Notes: generated by a model not told the origin, from the sequence alone. A DNA stretch of 64,000 bases from Betaproteobacteria bacterium (GCA_947453725.1 CANGHH010000007.1:124001-188000); one strand, 5' to 3'; shown: positions 17,925-27,968, numbered from the stretch's first letter. Program-made: numbers and translations.

Positions 17925-19394
17925 ATGTCCGCGCCCATCCTGCTCGGCTTCGTGCTGGGCTATTTCGCGCTGCTGCTGGGCGTGGCGTGGTGGACGGGCC
18001 GCAAGGCCGACAACGCCACCTTCTTCATCGGCAGCCGCAACAGCCCGTGGGGGCTGGTCGCTTTCGGCATGGTCGGCACTTCGCTGTCGGGCGTCACTTT
18101 CGTCAGCGTGCCGGGCGCCGTCGGGCTGACGCACTTCGGCTACCTGCAGGTGGTGCTGGGGCAGACGCTGGGCTACGCTGTCGTCGCCTTCGTGCTGCTG
18201 CCGCTGTATTTCCGCCTCGGCCTGACGTCGATCTACGGCTTCCTGGCGCAGCGCCTGGGCCCTCGCAGCTGCCGCACCGGTGCGGCCTTCTTCATCGCCT
18301 CGCGCACGCTGGGCGCCACCGCGCGGGTCTACCTGGTGGTGGCGGTGTTGCAGGACATGATCCTGTCGGCCTTCGGCCTCCCCTTCTGGCTGACCACGGC
18401 GGTGATCCTGCTGATGGTGCTGCTGTACACGCTGGAAGGCGGTGTGCGAACCATCGTCTTCACCGACACCCTGCAGACCGCCGGCATGTTGCTGGGCCTG
18501 GTGGTCTGCACGGTCTTCCTGCTGCAGCGGCTCGACCTGACGCCGTGGCAGGCCTACGCGCAGATGCAGGAGCGCGGCCTGGCGACGGTCTTCAACCCGC
18601 TGCCGCAGGCCAGGGATTACCTGCTGAAGCAGCTCGTCGCCGGCCTGTTCATCACCATCGCGATGACCGGCTTGGACCAGGAAATGATGCAGAAGAGCCT
18701 GTCGGTGCGCCAGCTGCGGGACGCGCAGAAGAACCTGCTGCTGCTGGGCGTGGTGCTGCTGGCGGTGGTCAGCGCCTTCCTCTACCTCGGCGGCCTGCTC
18801 TACCTGGTGGCGCCCGGCCTCGGTTTGCAGGGCGCGGGCGACCGCATCTTCCCGGCGGTGGTGCTGGGGCATATGCCGGTCGCCGTGCAGGTGCTCTTCG
18901 TCATCGCGCTGGTCTCGGCGCTGTTCCCCAGCGCCGACGGTGCGCTGACCGCGTTGACCAGCAGCACCTGTATCGACCTGCTGGGCCTGCCCCAGCGCAG
19001 CGACCTGAGCGAAGCGCAGCGGGCCCGCATCCGCCGCCGTGTGCACGCCGGCTACGCGCTGCTGTTCCTGCTGCTGGTGCTGACCTTTCGCGCCGTCGGC
19101 AGCCCCAGCATGATCGGCCTGATCCTGAAGATCGCGGCCTACACCTACGGCCCGCTGCTCGGCCTGTTCGCCTTTGGCGTGCTCACCACCCGCGCCGTCA
19201 ATGACCGCCGGGCGCCGGCCGTGGCGCTGGCCGCGCCGGCGCTGTGCTGGTTGATCGACGCCCAGCAGCGGGCGTTGTTCGGCGACTGGCAGCTGGGCCT
19301 GGAACTGCTGCTGCTGAACGGGGCGCTGACTTTCGCCGGGCTGTGGCTGATGTCATGGCGGCAGCCGGCTGCGGCGCCTGCCGTGACCGGCTGA
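17925..19394 (+). CDS. Sodium:solute symporter family transporter
   Basis: The 489-residue protein is almost entirely hydrophobic helices and has the SSS-family pattern: a short outward N-terminus, RKADNATFFIGSRNSPW after the first helix, MVGTSLSGVTFVSVPG in helix 2, and a DQEMMQKSL motif in the middle, followed by SALFPSADGALTALTSS. It sits in the inner membrane and would couple uptake of an organic solute to sodium entry. The substrate cannot be assigned. Its stop codon is directly adjacent to the stop of the convergent cca gene. Confidence 0.88.
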   Translation: MSAPILLGFVLGYFALLLGVAWWTGRKADNATFFIGSRNSPWGLVAFGMVGTSLSGVTFVSVPGAVGLTHFGYLQVVLGQTLGYAVVAFVLLPLYFRLGLTSIYGFLAQRLGPRSCRTGAAFFIASRTLGATARVYLVVAVLQDMILSAFGLPFWLTTAVILLMVLLYTLEGGVRTIVFTDTLQTAGMLLGLVVCTVFLLQRLDLTPWQAYAQMQERGLATVFNPLPQARDYLLKQLVAGLFITIAMTGLDQEMMQKSLSVRQLRDAQKNLLLLGVVLLAVVSAFLYLGGLLYLVAPGLGLQGAGDRIFPAVVLGHMPVAVQVLFVIALVSALFPSADGALTALTSSTCIDLLGLPQRSDLSEAQRARIRRRVHAGYALLFLLLVLTFRAVGSPSMIGLILKIAAYTYGPLLGLFAFGVLTTRAVNDRRAPAVALAAPALCWLIDAQQRALFGDWQLGLELLLLNGALTFAGLWLMSWRQPAAAPAVTG

Positions 19395-20639
19395 TCAAGC
19401 GGCCACGCCGTCCAGCGCCACCAGTGCCGCTGCCACCGCCGCCGCCCGCACCGCCATCACCGCCTGCCCGATCTCGGCCCCGCGCTGGCCCCGCGCCATG
19501 GCCTGTGCCGCGGTGCTCGCCGAGTCGACGCCGCGCGCCGCGTCCAGCAGCAGCGGCAGCCGGGTGACGGGCGGGTAGGGCCGGTCTTGCAGCCCAGTGC
19601 GGCCACGGGCGTCGCACAGACAGGCCTGCAGCACCTGCGCGAAACGCTCGGGCCGGCGGATGGCGTCGCAGCGGTCGAACAGGCGCACCAGCGCGCCGGC
19701 GCCCAGCGCGCCGCTGGCGTGGATGTGGCCATGCTCGCGGGCCACCACTTCGGCCAGTTCCTTGCAATCGGTGGGCACTTTCAGCCGTTCGCCCAGCAGC
19801 TTGGCCAGCTTGGCGCTGCGGCCTTCGTGGCCGATGTGGCGCGGCCAGGCGGCCCGGGCGGTGTTGCCCTTGCCCAGGTCGTGGCCCAGGCAGGCCCAGC
19901 GCACCGTCAGCGGGGCGTCCTCGCGCGCGCACTGGTCGAGCACCAGCATCAGGTGCAGGCCGGTGTCGATCTCGGGGTGGTGCTCGGGCGGCTGCGGCAC
20001 GCCCCACAGGCGGTCCACCTCGGGCAGCAGGCGGGCCAGCGCGCCGCAGTCGCGCAGCACATCGAACATCCGGCTGGGGCGCTGCGCCATCAGGCCGCGC
20101 GACAGTTCCTGCCAGACGCGTTCGGGCACCAGCGCATCGACCTCGCCGTTGGCGACCATCGCACGCAGCAGCGCCAGCGTATCCGGCGCCACCGTGAAGT
20201 CGGGGAAGCGCGCCGCCAGCCGCGCCACGCGCAGCAGGCGAACCGGGTCTTCGACGAAGGCCGGCGAGACGTGGCGCAGCACCCGGGCGGCGATGTCGGC
20301 CTGGCCGCCGTAGGGGTCGATCAGCGTGCCGTCGTCGGCCTGCGCGATGGCGTTGATGGTCAGGTCGCGGCGCAGCAAATCCTCTTCCAGCGTCACCTCG
20401 GGCGCGGCGTGCACGGTGAAGCCCTGGTAGCCGAGGCCGGTCTTGCGTTCGGTCCGCGCCAGGGCCACTTCCTCGCCGCTGTCGGGGTCGATGAAGACCG
20501 GAAAGTCCTTGCCGACCGGCCTGTAGCCCAGGGCCTTCAGCGCCTGCGGCGTGCTGCCCACGACGACCCAGTCGCGGTCGCTGTGCGCCAGGCCCAGCAG
20601 GGCGTCGCGCACCGCGCCACCGACGATGTAGCGCTTCAT
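19395..20639 (-). CDS. cca: Multifunctional CCA protein (tRNA nucleotidyltransferase with HD domain)
   Basis: This enzyme adds or repairs the 3' CCA end of tRNAs. The N-terminal domain has YIVGGAVRD, the catalytic DRDWVVVG and RRDLTINAIA, and the tRNA-end binding EDPVRLLRVARLAARF. A C-terminal HD phosphohydrolase domain begins near HLMLVLDQC and contains CLGHDLGKG, as in E. coli-type CCA enzymes that also have phosphatase activity. The start is ATG 20639 (414 residues); a TTG just before is ignored. It is the last gene of the slt - epimerase-like - gst - cca run, separated from gst by a REP-like element. Confidence 0.96.
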   Translation of the reverse strand: MKRYIVGGAVRDALLGLAHSDRDWVVVGSTPQALKALGYRPVGKDFPVFIDPDSGEEVALARTERKTGLGYQGFTVHAAPEVTLEEDLLRRDLTINAIAQADDGTLIDPYGGQADIAARVLRHVSPAFVEDPVRLLRVARLAARFPDFTVAPDTLALLRAMVANGEVDALVPERVWQELSRGLMAQRPSRMFDVLRDCGALARLLPEVDRLWGVPQPPEHHPEIDTGLHLMLVLDQCAREDAPLTVRWACLGHDLGKGNTARAAWPRHIGHEGRSAKLAKLLGERLKVPTDCKELAEVVAREHGHIHASGALGAGALVRLFDRCDAIRRPERFAQVLQACLCDARGRTGLQDRPYPPVTRLPLLLDAARGVDSASTAAQAMARGQRGAEIGQAVMAVRAAAVAAALVALDGVAA

Positions 20640-20684
20640 CAAATGGATCGCAAACCGAGACCCGGCTTCCCGCCGCGGAACCGG

Positions 20685-20748
20685 CTTCGCCGGGCTGCGG
20701 GCGGACGGCCCCCTCGGGGGGTAGCGAGCGCCAGCGAGCTTGGGGGCC
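20685..20748. repeat. REP-like intergenic repeat, copy 2
   Basis: This copy lies between gst and cca and begins on the minus strand directly after the gst stop codon. It shares with copy 1 the blocks GCGGAACCGGCT-CGCCGGGC, a CCCC-TCGGGGGG hairpin, GCGAGCGCCAGC and a final TGGGGGCC/TTGGGGG end. The spacing between blocks is shorter than in copy 1. Both copies keep the same position and orientation relative to the gene they follow. Confidence 0.7.
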
Positions 20749-21438
20749 TCATTTCAATGTCCGGTCGGGGTTGCGGTAGGGCTCGTCCTCGGGCACGAAG
20801 TCGTGCTCGGCCAGCGCTTCGGCGATCCACGCGGCCACGCCCGGCGCCGCCGCCACGCGGTCGACATAGCTTCTGATGTGCGGCGACATCGGCAGCGCGT
20901 AGCCGCGCAGCCGCATGCAGACTGGCGCGTACATCGCGTCCACCGCGCCGAATTCGCCGTACAGGAAAGGCCCGCCGCTGGCGGCCAGCGCCTCCAGCCA
21001 CATCACCTCGATGCGTTCGACGTCGGCGCGCACGCCGGCCTGCTCGGCCCAGACCCTGGCGCCGACGCCGGGCAGCCGGGCTTCGATGTTCATCGGGCAG
21101 TGCTGGCGCAGGGCGCCGAAACCGGCGTGCATCTCGGCGGCCAGGCAGCGCGCGCGGGCCCTCGCCTGGATATCCTCGGGCCAGATGTTGCGGGCCGGAA
21201 ACTTCTCGTTCAGGTATTCGATGATGGCCAGGCTGTCCCAGACCGCGAAGCGGTCGTCCAGCAGCACCGGCACCTTGCCCGCCGGGCTGTGGTGGGCCAC
21301 CGTGCGGCGGAATTGCGAAGCGGGCCCGAAGTCGAAGCGCACCCTGACCTCTTCGAAATGCAGGCCGAGCTGCTTCAGCAGCACCCAGGGGCGCATCGAC
21401 CACGACGAGTAGTTCTTGTTGCCGATCACGAGTTGCAT
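20749..21438 (-). CDS. Glutathione S-transferase family protein
   Basis: The 229-residue protein has the thioredoxin-like N-terminal domain (VIGNKNYSSWSMRPWVLLKQ; the serine after Tyr is the likely catalytic residue), the cis-proline segment GKVPVLLDD, the glutathione-binding DSLAIIEYL, and an all-helical C-terminal domain. The SSWSMRPW form is typical of a proteobacterial GST subgroup. It follows the NDUFA9-like gene by 42 bases and precedes cca. Its substrate is unknown. Confidence 0.9.
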   Translation of the reverse strand: MQLVIGNKNYSSWSMRPWVLLKQLGLHFEEVRVRFDFGPASQFRRTVAHHSPAGKVPVLLDDRFAVWDSLAIIEYLNEKFPARNIWPEDIQARARARCLAAEMHAGFGALRQHCPMNIEARLPGVGARVWAEQAGVRADVERIEVMWLEALAASGGPFLYGEFGAVDAMYAPVCMRLRGYALPMSPHIRSYVDRVAAAPGVAAWIAEALAEHDFVPEDEPYRNPDRTLK

Positions 21439-21480
21439 GGCACGCTCCTTGGGGTCATGGACCGCATGCTACGGCCGCGG

Positions 21481-22440
21481 CTAGCGTCCGGCGAGCCGGC
21501 GCAGGCCGTCCAGCCTCGAGCAGGCCTGCTGCCCGCCCAGGTAGCCCGGCGCCACGGCTTCCAGCGCGCTGGCCGTGATGCCCAGGGCCGCCAGGCCCGG
21601 CAGCAGGCCGCTGGCCACATTCGGCACGGCCATCGAATCGACGTTGTCGCGGGACATCAGCGGCTCACCCGGCAGCCATTCCATGGCCAGCGCCTGCAGC
21701 TTGGCCAGGGCCGTTGGCAGCGGGAGCTGGGGCCGGTCGTGGCCCGACCACTGCCCGGCCAGATGGACCAGCTGCGACAGCGTGTAGACGCTCGGACCGG
21801 TGCATTCATAGGTCTGCCCGACGGTGGCGGCGTCGGTCAGGCAGGCCACGATGGCGCTGGCCACGTCTTCGACCCATACCGGCTGGAAGCGCGCGCTGCT
21901 GCCGGCCAGCGGCAACACCGGCGCCACCGCCTGCAGCGTGGCAAAGAGGTTGAGGAAGCGGTCTTCCGCACCGAAGATGACCGACGGCCGCAGCAGCGTG
22001 GCGTCCACCGCTGGCGTGCACAGCGCGGCTTCGCCGGCGGTCTTGCTGCGCAGGTAGTTGGACGGTGCGTCGGGCCCCACGCCCAGCGCGCTGACGTGGA
22101 CCACGCGGCGAACGCCGCTGGCTGCGCAGGCCTGCGCCAGGCGGCGCGGCAGGTCGACGTGCACGCGCTGGAAGTCGGCCGCGCTGCCGTGCAGGATGGC
22201 GATGAGGTTGATGACGGCGCTGCTGCCGGCCACCAGCCGCGCCAGTTGCGCGTCGTCGTGGACCTTGGCCTGCACGACTTCCACCGTGGGCAGCGAACGC
22301 AGGGCGTTGCCGTGCTGCGGCCGCCGCGTCGGCACGACCGTGCGGGCGCTGGCGCTGCGCGCCGCCAGGCGGGCGCAGACGGCGCGGCCGACGAAGCCGG
22401 TGCCACCGAGGACGAGGATCTTTTCGGGCGATGTGCTCAC
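21481..22440 (-). CDS. NDUFA9-like NAD(P)-binding epimerase/dehydratase
   Basis: The 319-residue protein is an atypical short-chain dehydrogenase with LVLGGTGFVGRAV at the N-terminus, NLIAILHG and the YLRSKTAGEAAL segment that replaces the classic Tyr-x3-Lys. This pattern matches the complex I NDUFA9 subfamily. In bacteria members are linked to quinone or membrane lipid metabolism without a proven reaction. It begins with GTG 22440, 15 bases after the slt stop. Confidence 0.85.
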   Translation of the reverse strand: MSTSPEKILVLGGTGFVGRAVCARLAARSASARTVVPTRRPQHGNALRSLPTVEVVQAKVHDDAQLARLVAGSSAVINLIAILHGSAADFQRVHVDLPRRLAQACAASGVRRVVHVSALGVGPDAPSNYLRSKTAGEAALCTPAVDATLLRPSVIFGAEDRFLNLFATLQAVAPVLPLAGSSARFQPVWVEDVASAIVACLTDAATVGQTYECTGPSVYTLSQLVHLAGQWSGHDRPQLPLPTALAKLQALAMEWLPGEPLMSRDNVDSMAVPNVASGLLPGLAALGITASALEAVAPGYLGGQQACSRLDGLRRLAGR

Positions 22441-22455
22441 GGGGATGCTTTCAAC

Positions 22456-24555
22456 TCAGGGGGTGTCGCGGTCGCGATCGGGGGCGGCGGCGCCGGCCTC
22501 GCGCAGGCCGGTCAAGGGGCCGATGGCCGGACCCAGGCGCGACTTCAGCGTCGGCAGGGGCAGTGGGTTGGCGGCGCTGCCGGCCGGTGCTGCAGCCGCG
22601 CCCAGCAAGGCCGCGTAGTAGACGCTGTTGGACAGCACCTTCTTCACGTAGTCGCGCGTTTCGCTGAAAGGGATGCTTTCGGCCCAGGCCGCGGGCTCCA
22701 TCAGCGTGCCGCCCTCGCGCCAGCGGCGCGGCCGGCCGGGTCCGGCGTTGTAGGCGGCGGTGGCCAGCGCCAGCGAGCCGCCGAAGTCGTCGAGCACGCG
22801 CTTCAGGTAGGCCGCGCCGAGCAGCAGGTTGGTGTCGCGGTCGTTGATCATCTCGGGCTTGAAGTCCAGACCGATCTGCCTGGCCGTCCACTTGGCCGTG
22901 GCCGGCATCAGCTGCATCAGCCCCGAGGCGCCGACACCCGAACGGATCTCGCTGACGAAGCGTGATTCCTGGCGCATCAGGCCGTAGAGCACCGCCGGGT
23001 CCAGACCGACCGCGCGGGCCTTGGCCAGCACCTGCTCGCGGTAGGGCAGCGGGAAGCGCTGGTTGATGTCGATCTCGCTGCGCGTGCGCTCGCTGGCGTT
23101 GATGCAGCGGTCCCAGACCTCGCGCTCGCAGGCCCGCTGCGCGGCGGCCAGCAGCTCGCGTTCGGTCAGCCCGCGCAGCGCGTAATTCCACTCGCGCACG
23201 CCCTCGCTGCGCAGGCCCAGCGCCAGCAGCTGCAGCGCGCGCGTCAGGCCGGCGTGGTTGCGTGCGCCTTCGCGCTCGGCGGCACTCGGCGGCGCCGGCA
23301 CTGGCGGCAGTGTGATGCGCCCGCCCAGGTCTTCCAGGGCCAGCTTGCCGTAGAAATTGAACTGCGTGCTGATGCCTTCCAGCGCCAGCCTGGCGGCCGC
23401 GCGCGCGGCGTCGCCGTCGGGTCCGGCCGCGGCCAGCGCGGCGGTGGCGCGAGCCCGCCAGTAGACCCAGGTGCTGTCGCGCTGCTCGACGCTGCCCATC
23501 GCGTCGATGGCCTTGACCACCAGACGCCAGCGTTGCCGGTCGGCATCTGCCGGCGCCGACGGCTGGCGCAGCGCGGCGCGCACCTGCCAGGCCAGCAGCT
23601 CGTCGCTCCAGGGCGGCAGCAGACCGGCCTTGTTCGCGCCTTCCCACAGTTGCCAGGCGCGTCGGGCCTGGTCGGCCGCCTGCGGCTGCTGCTTCATCGC
23701 CGCGTGGCGCGCCACGAAGGCCCAGGCCGTTGCAGCCATCGGCTGCGGCAGCGGTCGCGCAGGCTTGCCGTCGAGCCAGGCTGCGGCGGCATCGGGGTCG
23801 CTGGCGGCCAGTCGCATCAGCGCCAGCAGCGTCAGTTCGTCCGCCTCGTGTGCGCCCAGCGGCGGCCGGCGCGCCAGGAAGCGTGCTGGCTTGTCCAGCA
23901 CGTCGGCGATCAGCTGGCCGTGTTTGGGCTGGGCCAGCAGCGCCGCGGCGCGCGCGGTGCGCGGGCGGTTGGCGTCGACCATCAGGCGCGCCACGCGCCA
24001 CGCATCGTCCGGCGTCAGGGCCTTGGCCTCGAAGAGGGTGCGGCCGAGCAGCGCGCAGCCGTCGTCCAGTTCCTTCTGTGCGGCCCAGGCGGCCGTCGCC
24101 GCCGCCTTCACATCCTGGCCGGTCCAATACTGGGCCAGCAGCGCGTAGCAAGTGACTTCGCGGTCGTCGTTCATGCGAAAGCGCGGGTATTCGCTGCGCA
24201 GTTGGGGCCAGTCGCGGCGGCGACCCAGTTCCAGCAGCCAGTCGTTGCGCAGCCGGTCCTCGACATAGCTGCCCGGCCAGCGGGCGTAGAAGGCGTCGAG
24301 CTCGCCCTGCTGGGCCTCGGCCAGGCGGTTGCCCAGTTCCCAATATTCAACCCACGGCGTCAGCGGGTGGCGGGCACTGTTGACGGCCAGCCGCGCGGCC
24401 GCCAGCGCAGCGCGGTCTTTGCGCCGCAGGGCCTCGCGGGCCTGCAGCACGGTGTCGTCGCTGCCGGGCGCCGGGCTTTGGGCCCGCGCCGGGCAGGCGC
24501 CTGCCAGCAGGCCGGCGGTGAGCAGGGCCGAGAGGGTGGAAACCAGGTTGCGCAT
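22456..24555 (-). CDS. slt: Soluble lytic murein transglycosylase (Slt70-like)
   Basis: This periplasmic enzyme cleaves peptidoglycan between MurNAc and GlcNAc with formation of 1,6-anhydroMurNAc. The 699-residue protein has a signal peptide ending CPARAQS, a long superhelical U-domain of about 480 residues, and a C-terminal SLT domain. That domain has the catalytic glutamate in LYGLMRQESRF, the GASGLMQLMPATA loop, and AAYNAGPGRPRRWR. It is the first gene of the minus-strand run ending with cca and is divergent from the cyclo-ligase gene. Confidence 0.93.
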   Translation of the reverse strand: MRNLVSTLSALLTAGLLAGACPARAQSPAPGSDDTVLQAREALRRKDRAALAAARLAVNSARHPLTPWVEYWELGNRLAEAQQGELDAFYARWPGSYVEDRLRNDWLLELGRRRDWPQLRSEYPRFRMNDDREVTCYALLAQYWTGQDVKAAATAAWAAQKELDDGCALLGRTLFEAKALTPDDAWRVARLMVDANRPRTARAAALLAQPKHGQLIADVLDKPARFLARRPPLGAHEADELTLLALMRLAASDPDAAAAWLDGKPARPLPQPMAATAWAFVARHAAMKQQPQAADQARRAWQLWEGANKAGLLPPWSDELLAWQVRAALRQPSAPADADRQRWRLVVKAIDAMGSVEQRDSTWVYWRARATAALAAAGPDGDAARAAARLALEGISTQFNFYGKLALEDLGGRITLPPVPAPPSAAEREGARNHAGLTRALQLLALGLRSEGVREWNYALRGLTERELLAAAQRACEREVWDRCINASERTRSEIDINQRFPLPYREQVLAKARAVGLDPAVLYGLMRQESRFVSEIRSGVGASGLMQLMPATAKWTARQIGLDFKPEMINDRDTNLLLGAAYLKRVLDDFGGSLALATAAYNAGPGRPRRWREGGTLMEPAAWAESIPFSETRDYVKKVLSNSVYYAALLGAAAAPAGSAANPLPLPTLKSRLGPAIGPLTGLREAGAAAPDRDRDTP

Positions 24556-24665
24556 GCGGCTGAATCTAGCGCATGCGCCAGTGACGCCGTATCACGCAGC
24601 GCCCGTGCAACGCGCCGCGCAGATGCGGGGTGCCCTTCGGGCGAGCGCGGCGCGACAATCGCGGC

Positions 24666-25262
24666 ATGAGCCTGCCGATGCCCCCGCTGGAACCCTCGCG
24701 CGACAAGAAGGTGCTGCGGCGCCAGTTGCAGTCTGAACGCCAGACGCTGATCGACCGCCACCAGCGCGCGATGCAACTGCAGGAAGTGCTGCGCGTGTGG
24801 CTGATGGGCCGCGCCGACACGGCCATTGGCGCCTACTGGCCGATCAAGGGCGAATTCGACACCCTGCCGGCGCTGTACCGCTGGATGGAGACTGATGAAG
24901 AGCGCTGCATCGGTCTGCCGGTGATCGACAAGGTCAGCAAGCACCTGAGCTTCCACATGTGGTTTCCGGGCTGCGAGATGGAAGAGGACGCCTACGGCAT
25001 CCCGAAGCCGAAAGACACGCCGGCTTTCCAGCCCACGCTGCTGCTGGTCCCCTGCGTGGGCTATGGCGACGGCGGCGTGCGCCTGGGTTACGGCGGCGGC
25101 TTCTACGACCGCACCCTGGCCACGCTGGAGCCGCGGCCCTACACCGTCGGTCTCGCCTACGCCAACGGCTATGTGCCTTGGCTGAAGGCCGAAGCCCACG
25201 ACGTGCCGCTGGATGCCGTGCTGACCGATGAGGGCCTGGCATGGCAGCGGCCTGAAACCTGA
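24666..25262 (+). CDS. fau: 5-formyltetrahydrofolate cyclo-ligase
   Basis: The enzyme converts 5-formyl-THF to 5,10-methenyl-THF with ATP, returning a stored folate to the one-carbon pool. From ATG 24666 it has 198 residues, near the family norm. Characteristic are the N-terminal KKVLRRQLQSERQTL basic patch, the LVPCVGYGDGGVRLGYGGGFYDRTL loop (given here as VPCVGYG and RLGYGGGFYDRTL), and a C-terminal DVPLDAVLTDEG. metF, another folate enzyme, converges on it from the other strand. Confidence 0.93.
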   Translation: MSLPMPPLEPSRDKKVLRRQLQSERQTLIDRHQRAMQLQEVLRVWLMGRADTAIGAYWPIKGEFDTLPALYRWMETDEERCIGLPVIDKVSKHLSFHMWFPGCEMEEDAYGIPKPKDTPAFQPTLLLVPCVGYGDGGVRLGYGGGFYDRTLATLEPRPYTVGLAYANGYVPWLKAEAHDVPLDAVLTDEGLAWQRPET

Positions 25263-25323
25263 GCCCTCAAGCTCGCCAGCGATCGGAAGCGCAGGCCGAC
25301 GCTGGCGCGCTGGATGAAGGTCC

Positions 25324-25346
25324 ACAAGGGCGCTTCGCGCCCTTGT
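25324..25346. terminator. Hairpin between the convergent cyclo-ligase and metF genes
   Basis: ACAAGGGCGC at 25324-25333 pairs perfectly with GCGCCCTTGT at 25337-25346 around a TTC loop. It is symmetric, so it could serve both strands. Neither side has a T tract, so it is a plausible but not classical terminator. Confidence 0.5.
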
Positions 25347-25410
25347 CCGTTCACCTCAGCGGGACGGCGACTGTGCACTGCCGCAAGGCCACCGCAGCGC
25401 CGAGCGGGCT

Positions 25411-26247
25411 TCAGACCAGTTGCAGCCGCTTGCAGATGTCGAGCACCAGCGCACTCTGGTTCAGCGCGTAGAAGTGGATGCTGGGCGCGCCGCCGGCGAT
25501 CAGCCGTTCGCACAGGCTGGTCACCACGTCGATGCCGAAGGCGCGGATCGAGGCCGCGTCGTCCATGTAGCCTTCCATCTTCAGCGCCACCCAGCGCGGC
25601 ACTTCGACGCCGTCGCGCGCGGCGATCTGCGCGATGCGACCGTAGTTGTGGAAGGGCATGATGCCCGGCACGATGGGCACCGTCACGCCCAGCTTGCGCA
25701 CCTCATCGACGTAGTGGAAGTAGGCGTCGGGGTTGAAGAAGAACTGCGTGATGGCCGAATTGGCGCCGGCCGCCACCTTGTCGGCGAAGTGCTGCAGATC
25801 GCGTTTCGCGTAGCGCTCTTCGGGGTGGTATTCGGGGTAGGCCGCCACTTCGATGTGCCAGTCGCTGCCCTGGGTTTCGCGGATGAAGCGGATCAGCTCG
25901 GCCGCGTAGCGGAATTCGCCGGCCACGGCGGTGCCGCTGGGCAGGTCGCCGCGCAGCGCCACCAGGCGGTGGATGCCGAGTTCGCGGTAGCCGGCCAGGA
26001 TTTCGGCGATGCCTTCGCGGGTCGAGCCGACGCAGGACAGGTGCGGCGCGGCGTCGAAGCCCGATGCGGCGATGTCCTTCACCGCCGCGAAAGTCTTCTC
26101 GCGGGTGGAGCCGCCGGCGCCGTAGGTGACGCTGAAGTACTCGGGCTGCAGCACCGCCAGGTCCTGCACCACGGTCTTGAGTTTTTCAACACCGACGGGC
26201 GTGTTGGGCGGGAAGAATTCGAAACTGACGGGGACGCGGGCGCTCAT
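25411..26247 (-). CDS. metF: Methylenetetrahydrofolate reductase
   Basis: MetF is the FAD enzyme that reduces 5,10-methylene-THF to 5-methyl-THF, the methyl donor for methionine synthesis. The 278-residue protein has SFEFFPPNT with the catalytic glutamate, TYGAGGSTR, LVALRGDLPSG, the GANSAITQFFF strand and PIVPGIMPF. The ATG is preceded by GAGGAGG. It lies downstream of ahcY on the same strand, but an intrinsic terminator and a large palindrome separate the two, so its expression may be attenuated or independent. Confidence 0.96.
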   Translation of the reverse strand: MSARVPVSFEFFPPNTPVGVEKLKTVVQDLAVLQPEYFSVTYGAGGSTREKTFAAVKDIAASGFDAAPHLSCVGSTREGIAEILAGYRELGIHRLVALRGDLPSGTAVAGEFRYAAELIRFIRETQGSDWHIEVAAYPEYHPEERYAKRDLQHFADKVAAGANSAITQFFFNPDAYFHYVDEVRKLGVTVPIVPGIMPFHNYGRIAQIAARDGVEVPRWVALKMEGYMDDAASIRAFGIDVVTSLCERLIAGGAPSIHFYALNQSALVLDICKRLQLV

Positions 26248-26270
26248 GGCAGCCTCCTCGTGGAGCGGTC

Positions 26271-26308
26271 AAGAAAAAGGTCCGGACACACGGGCGGTGG
26301 CCGGACCT
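26271..26308 (-). terminator. Intrinsic terminator between ahcY and metF
   Basis: On the minus strand AGGTCCGG (26308-26301) pairs with CCGGACCT (26285-26278) around a 15-base loop and is followed by a T-rich stretch (26277-26271). It ends about 23 bases before the metF start. It could terminate ahcY transcripts or attenuate metF. Confidence 0.7.
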
Positions 26309-26315
26309 GCAGGAC

Positions 26316-26341
26316 ATGAAGCGGGGCGCGCCCCGCTTCAT
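26316..26341. other. 26-bp perfect palindrome after ahcY
   Basis: Both 13-base arms, ATGAAGCGGGGCG and its exact complement, are contiguous with no loop. It begins right after the ahcY stop and ends eight bases before the terminator stem. It may be a protein-binding site or, in RNA, a tight hairpin that protects the ahcY message. Perfect symmetry of this length is unlikely by chance in a short spacer. Confidence 0.6.
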
Positions 26342-26342
26342 T

Positions 26343-27770
<1,428 letters not shown>

Positions 27771-27854
27771 CGTCAGGCTCCAGACGGTTGTGTAGGACCT
27801 GCACGGGGAACCGGGGCGGACGGATCAGACTCACCCACGAGAAACTTCGTGCAG

Positions 27855-27921
27855 GTGAGCGCGGTTGCAATGAAGACTCCTGAGCCTGGCCTTCGTGATG
27901 AAGGTTGCAACGCTCCTCAGG
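27855..27921 (-). ncRNA. SAH riboswitch in the ahcY leader
   Basis: On the minus strand, CCTGAGGAGCGTTGCAACC (27921-27903), CCAGGCTCAGG (27889-27879) and GCGCTCAC (27862-27855) match in order the conserved segments of the S-adenosylhomocysteine riboswitch (ahcY motif), including the P1 stem CCTGAG/CTCAGG and the 3' GCGCTC that forms the pseudoknot with GAGCGT. It lies 84 bases before the ahcY ATG. A TAAAAT box at 27937-27932 is suitably placed as the -10 element, though no clear -35 is seen. Known members switch genes on when SAH accumulates. Confidence 0.9.
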
Positions 27922-27968
27922 AACAGCGCGTATTTTAGCCACGGGTCCGATAACCCGGTTGCGGGCCG

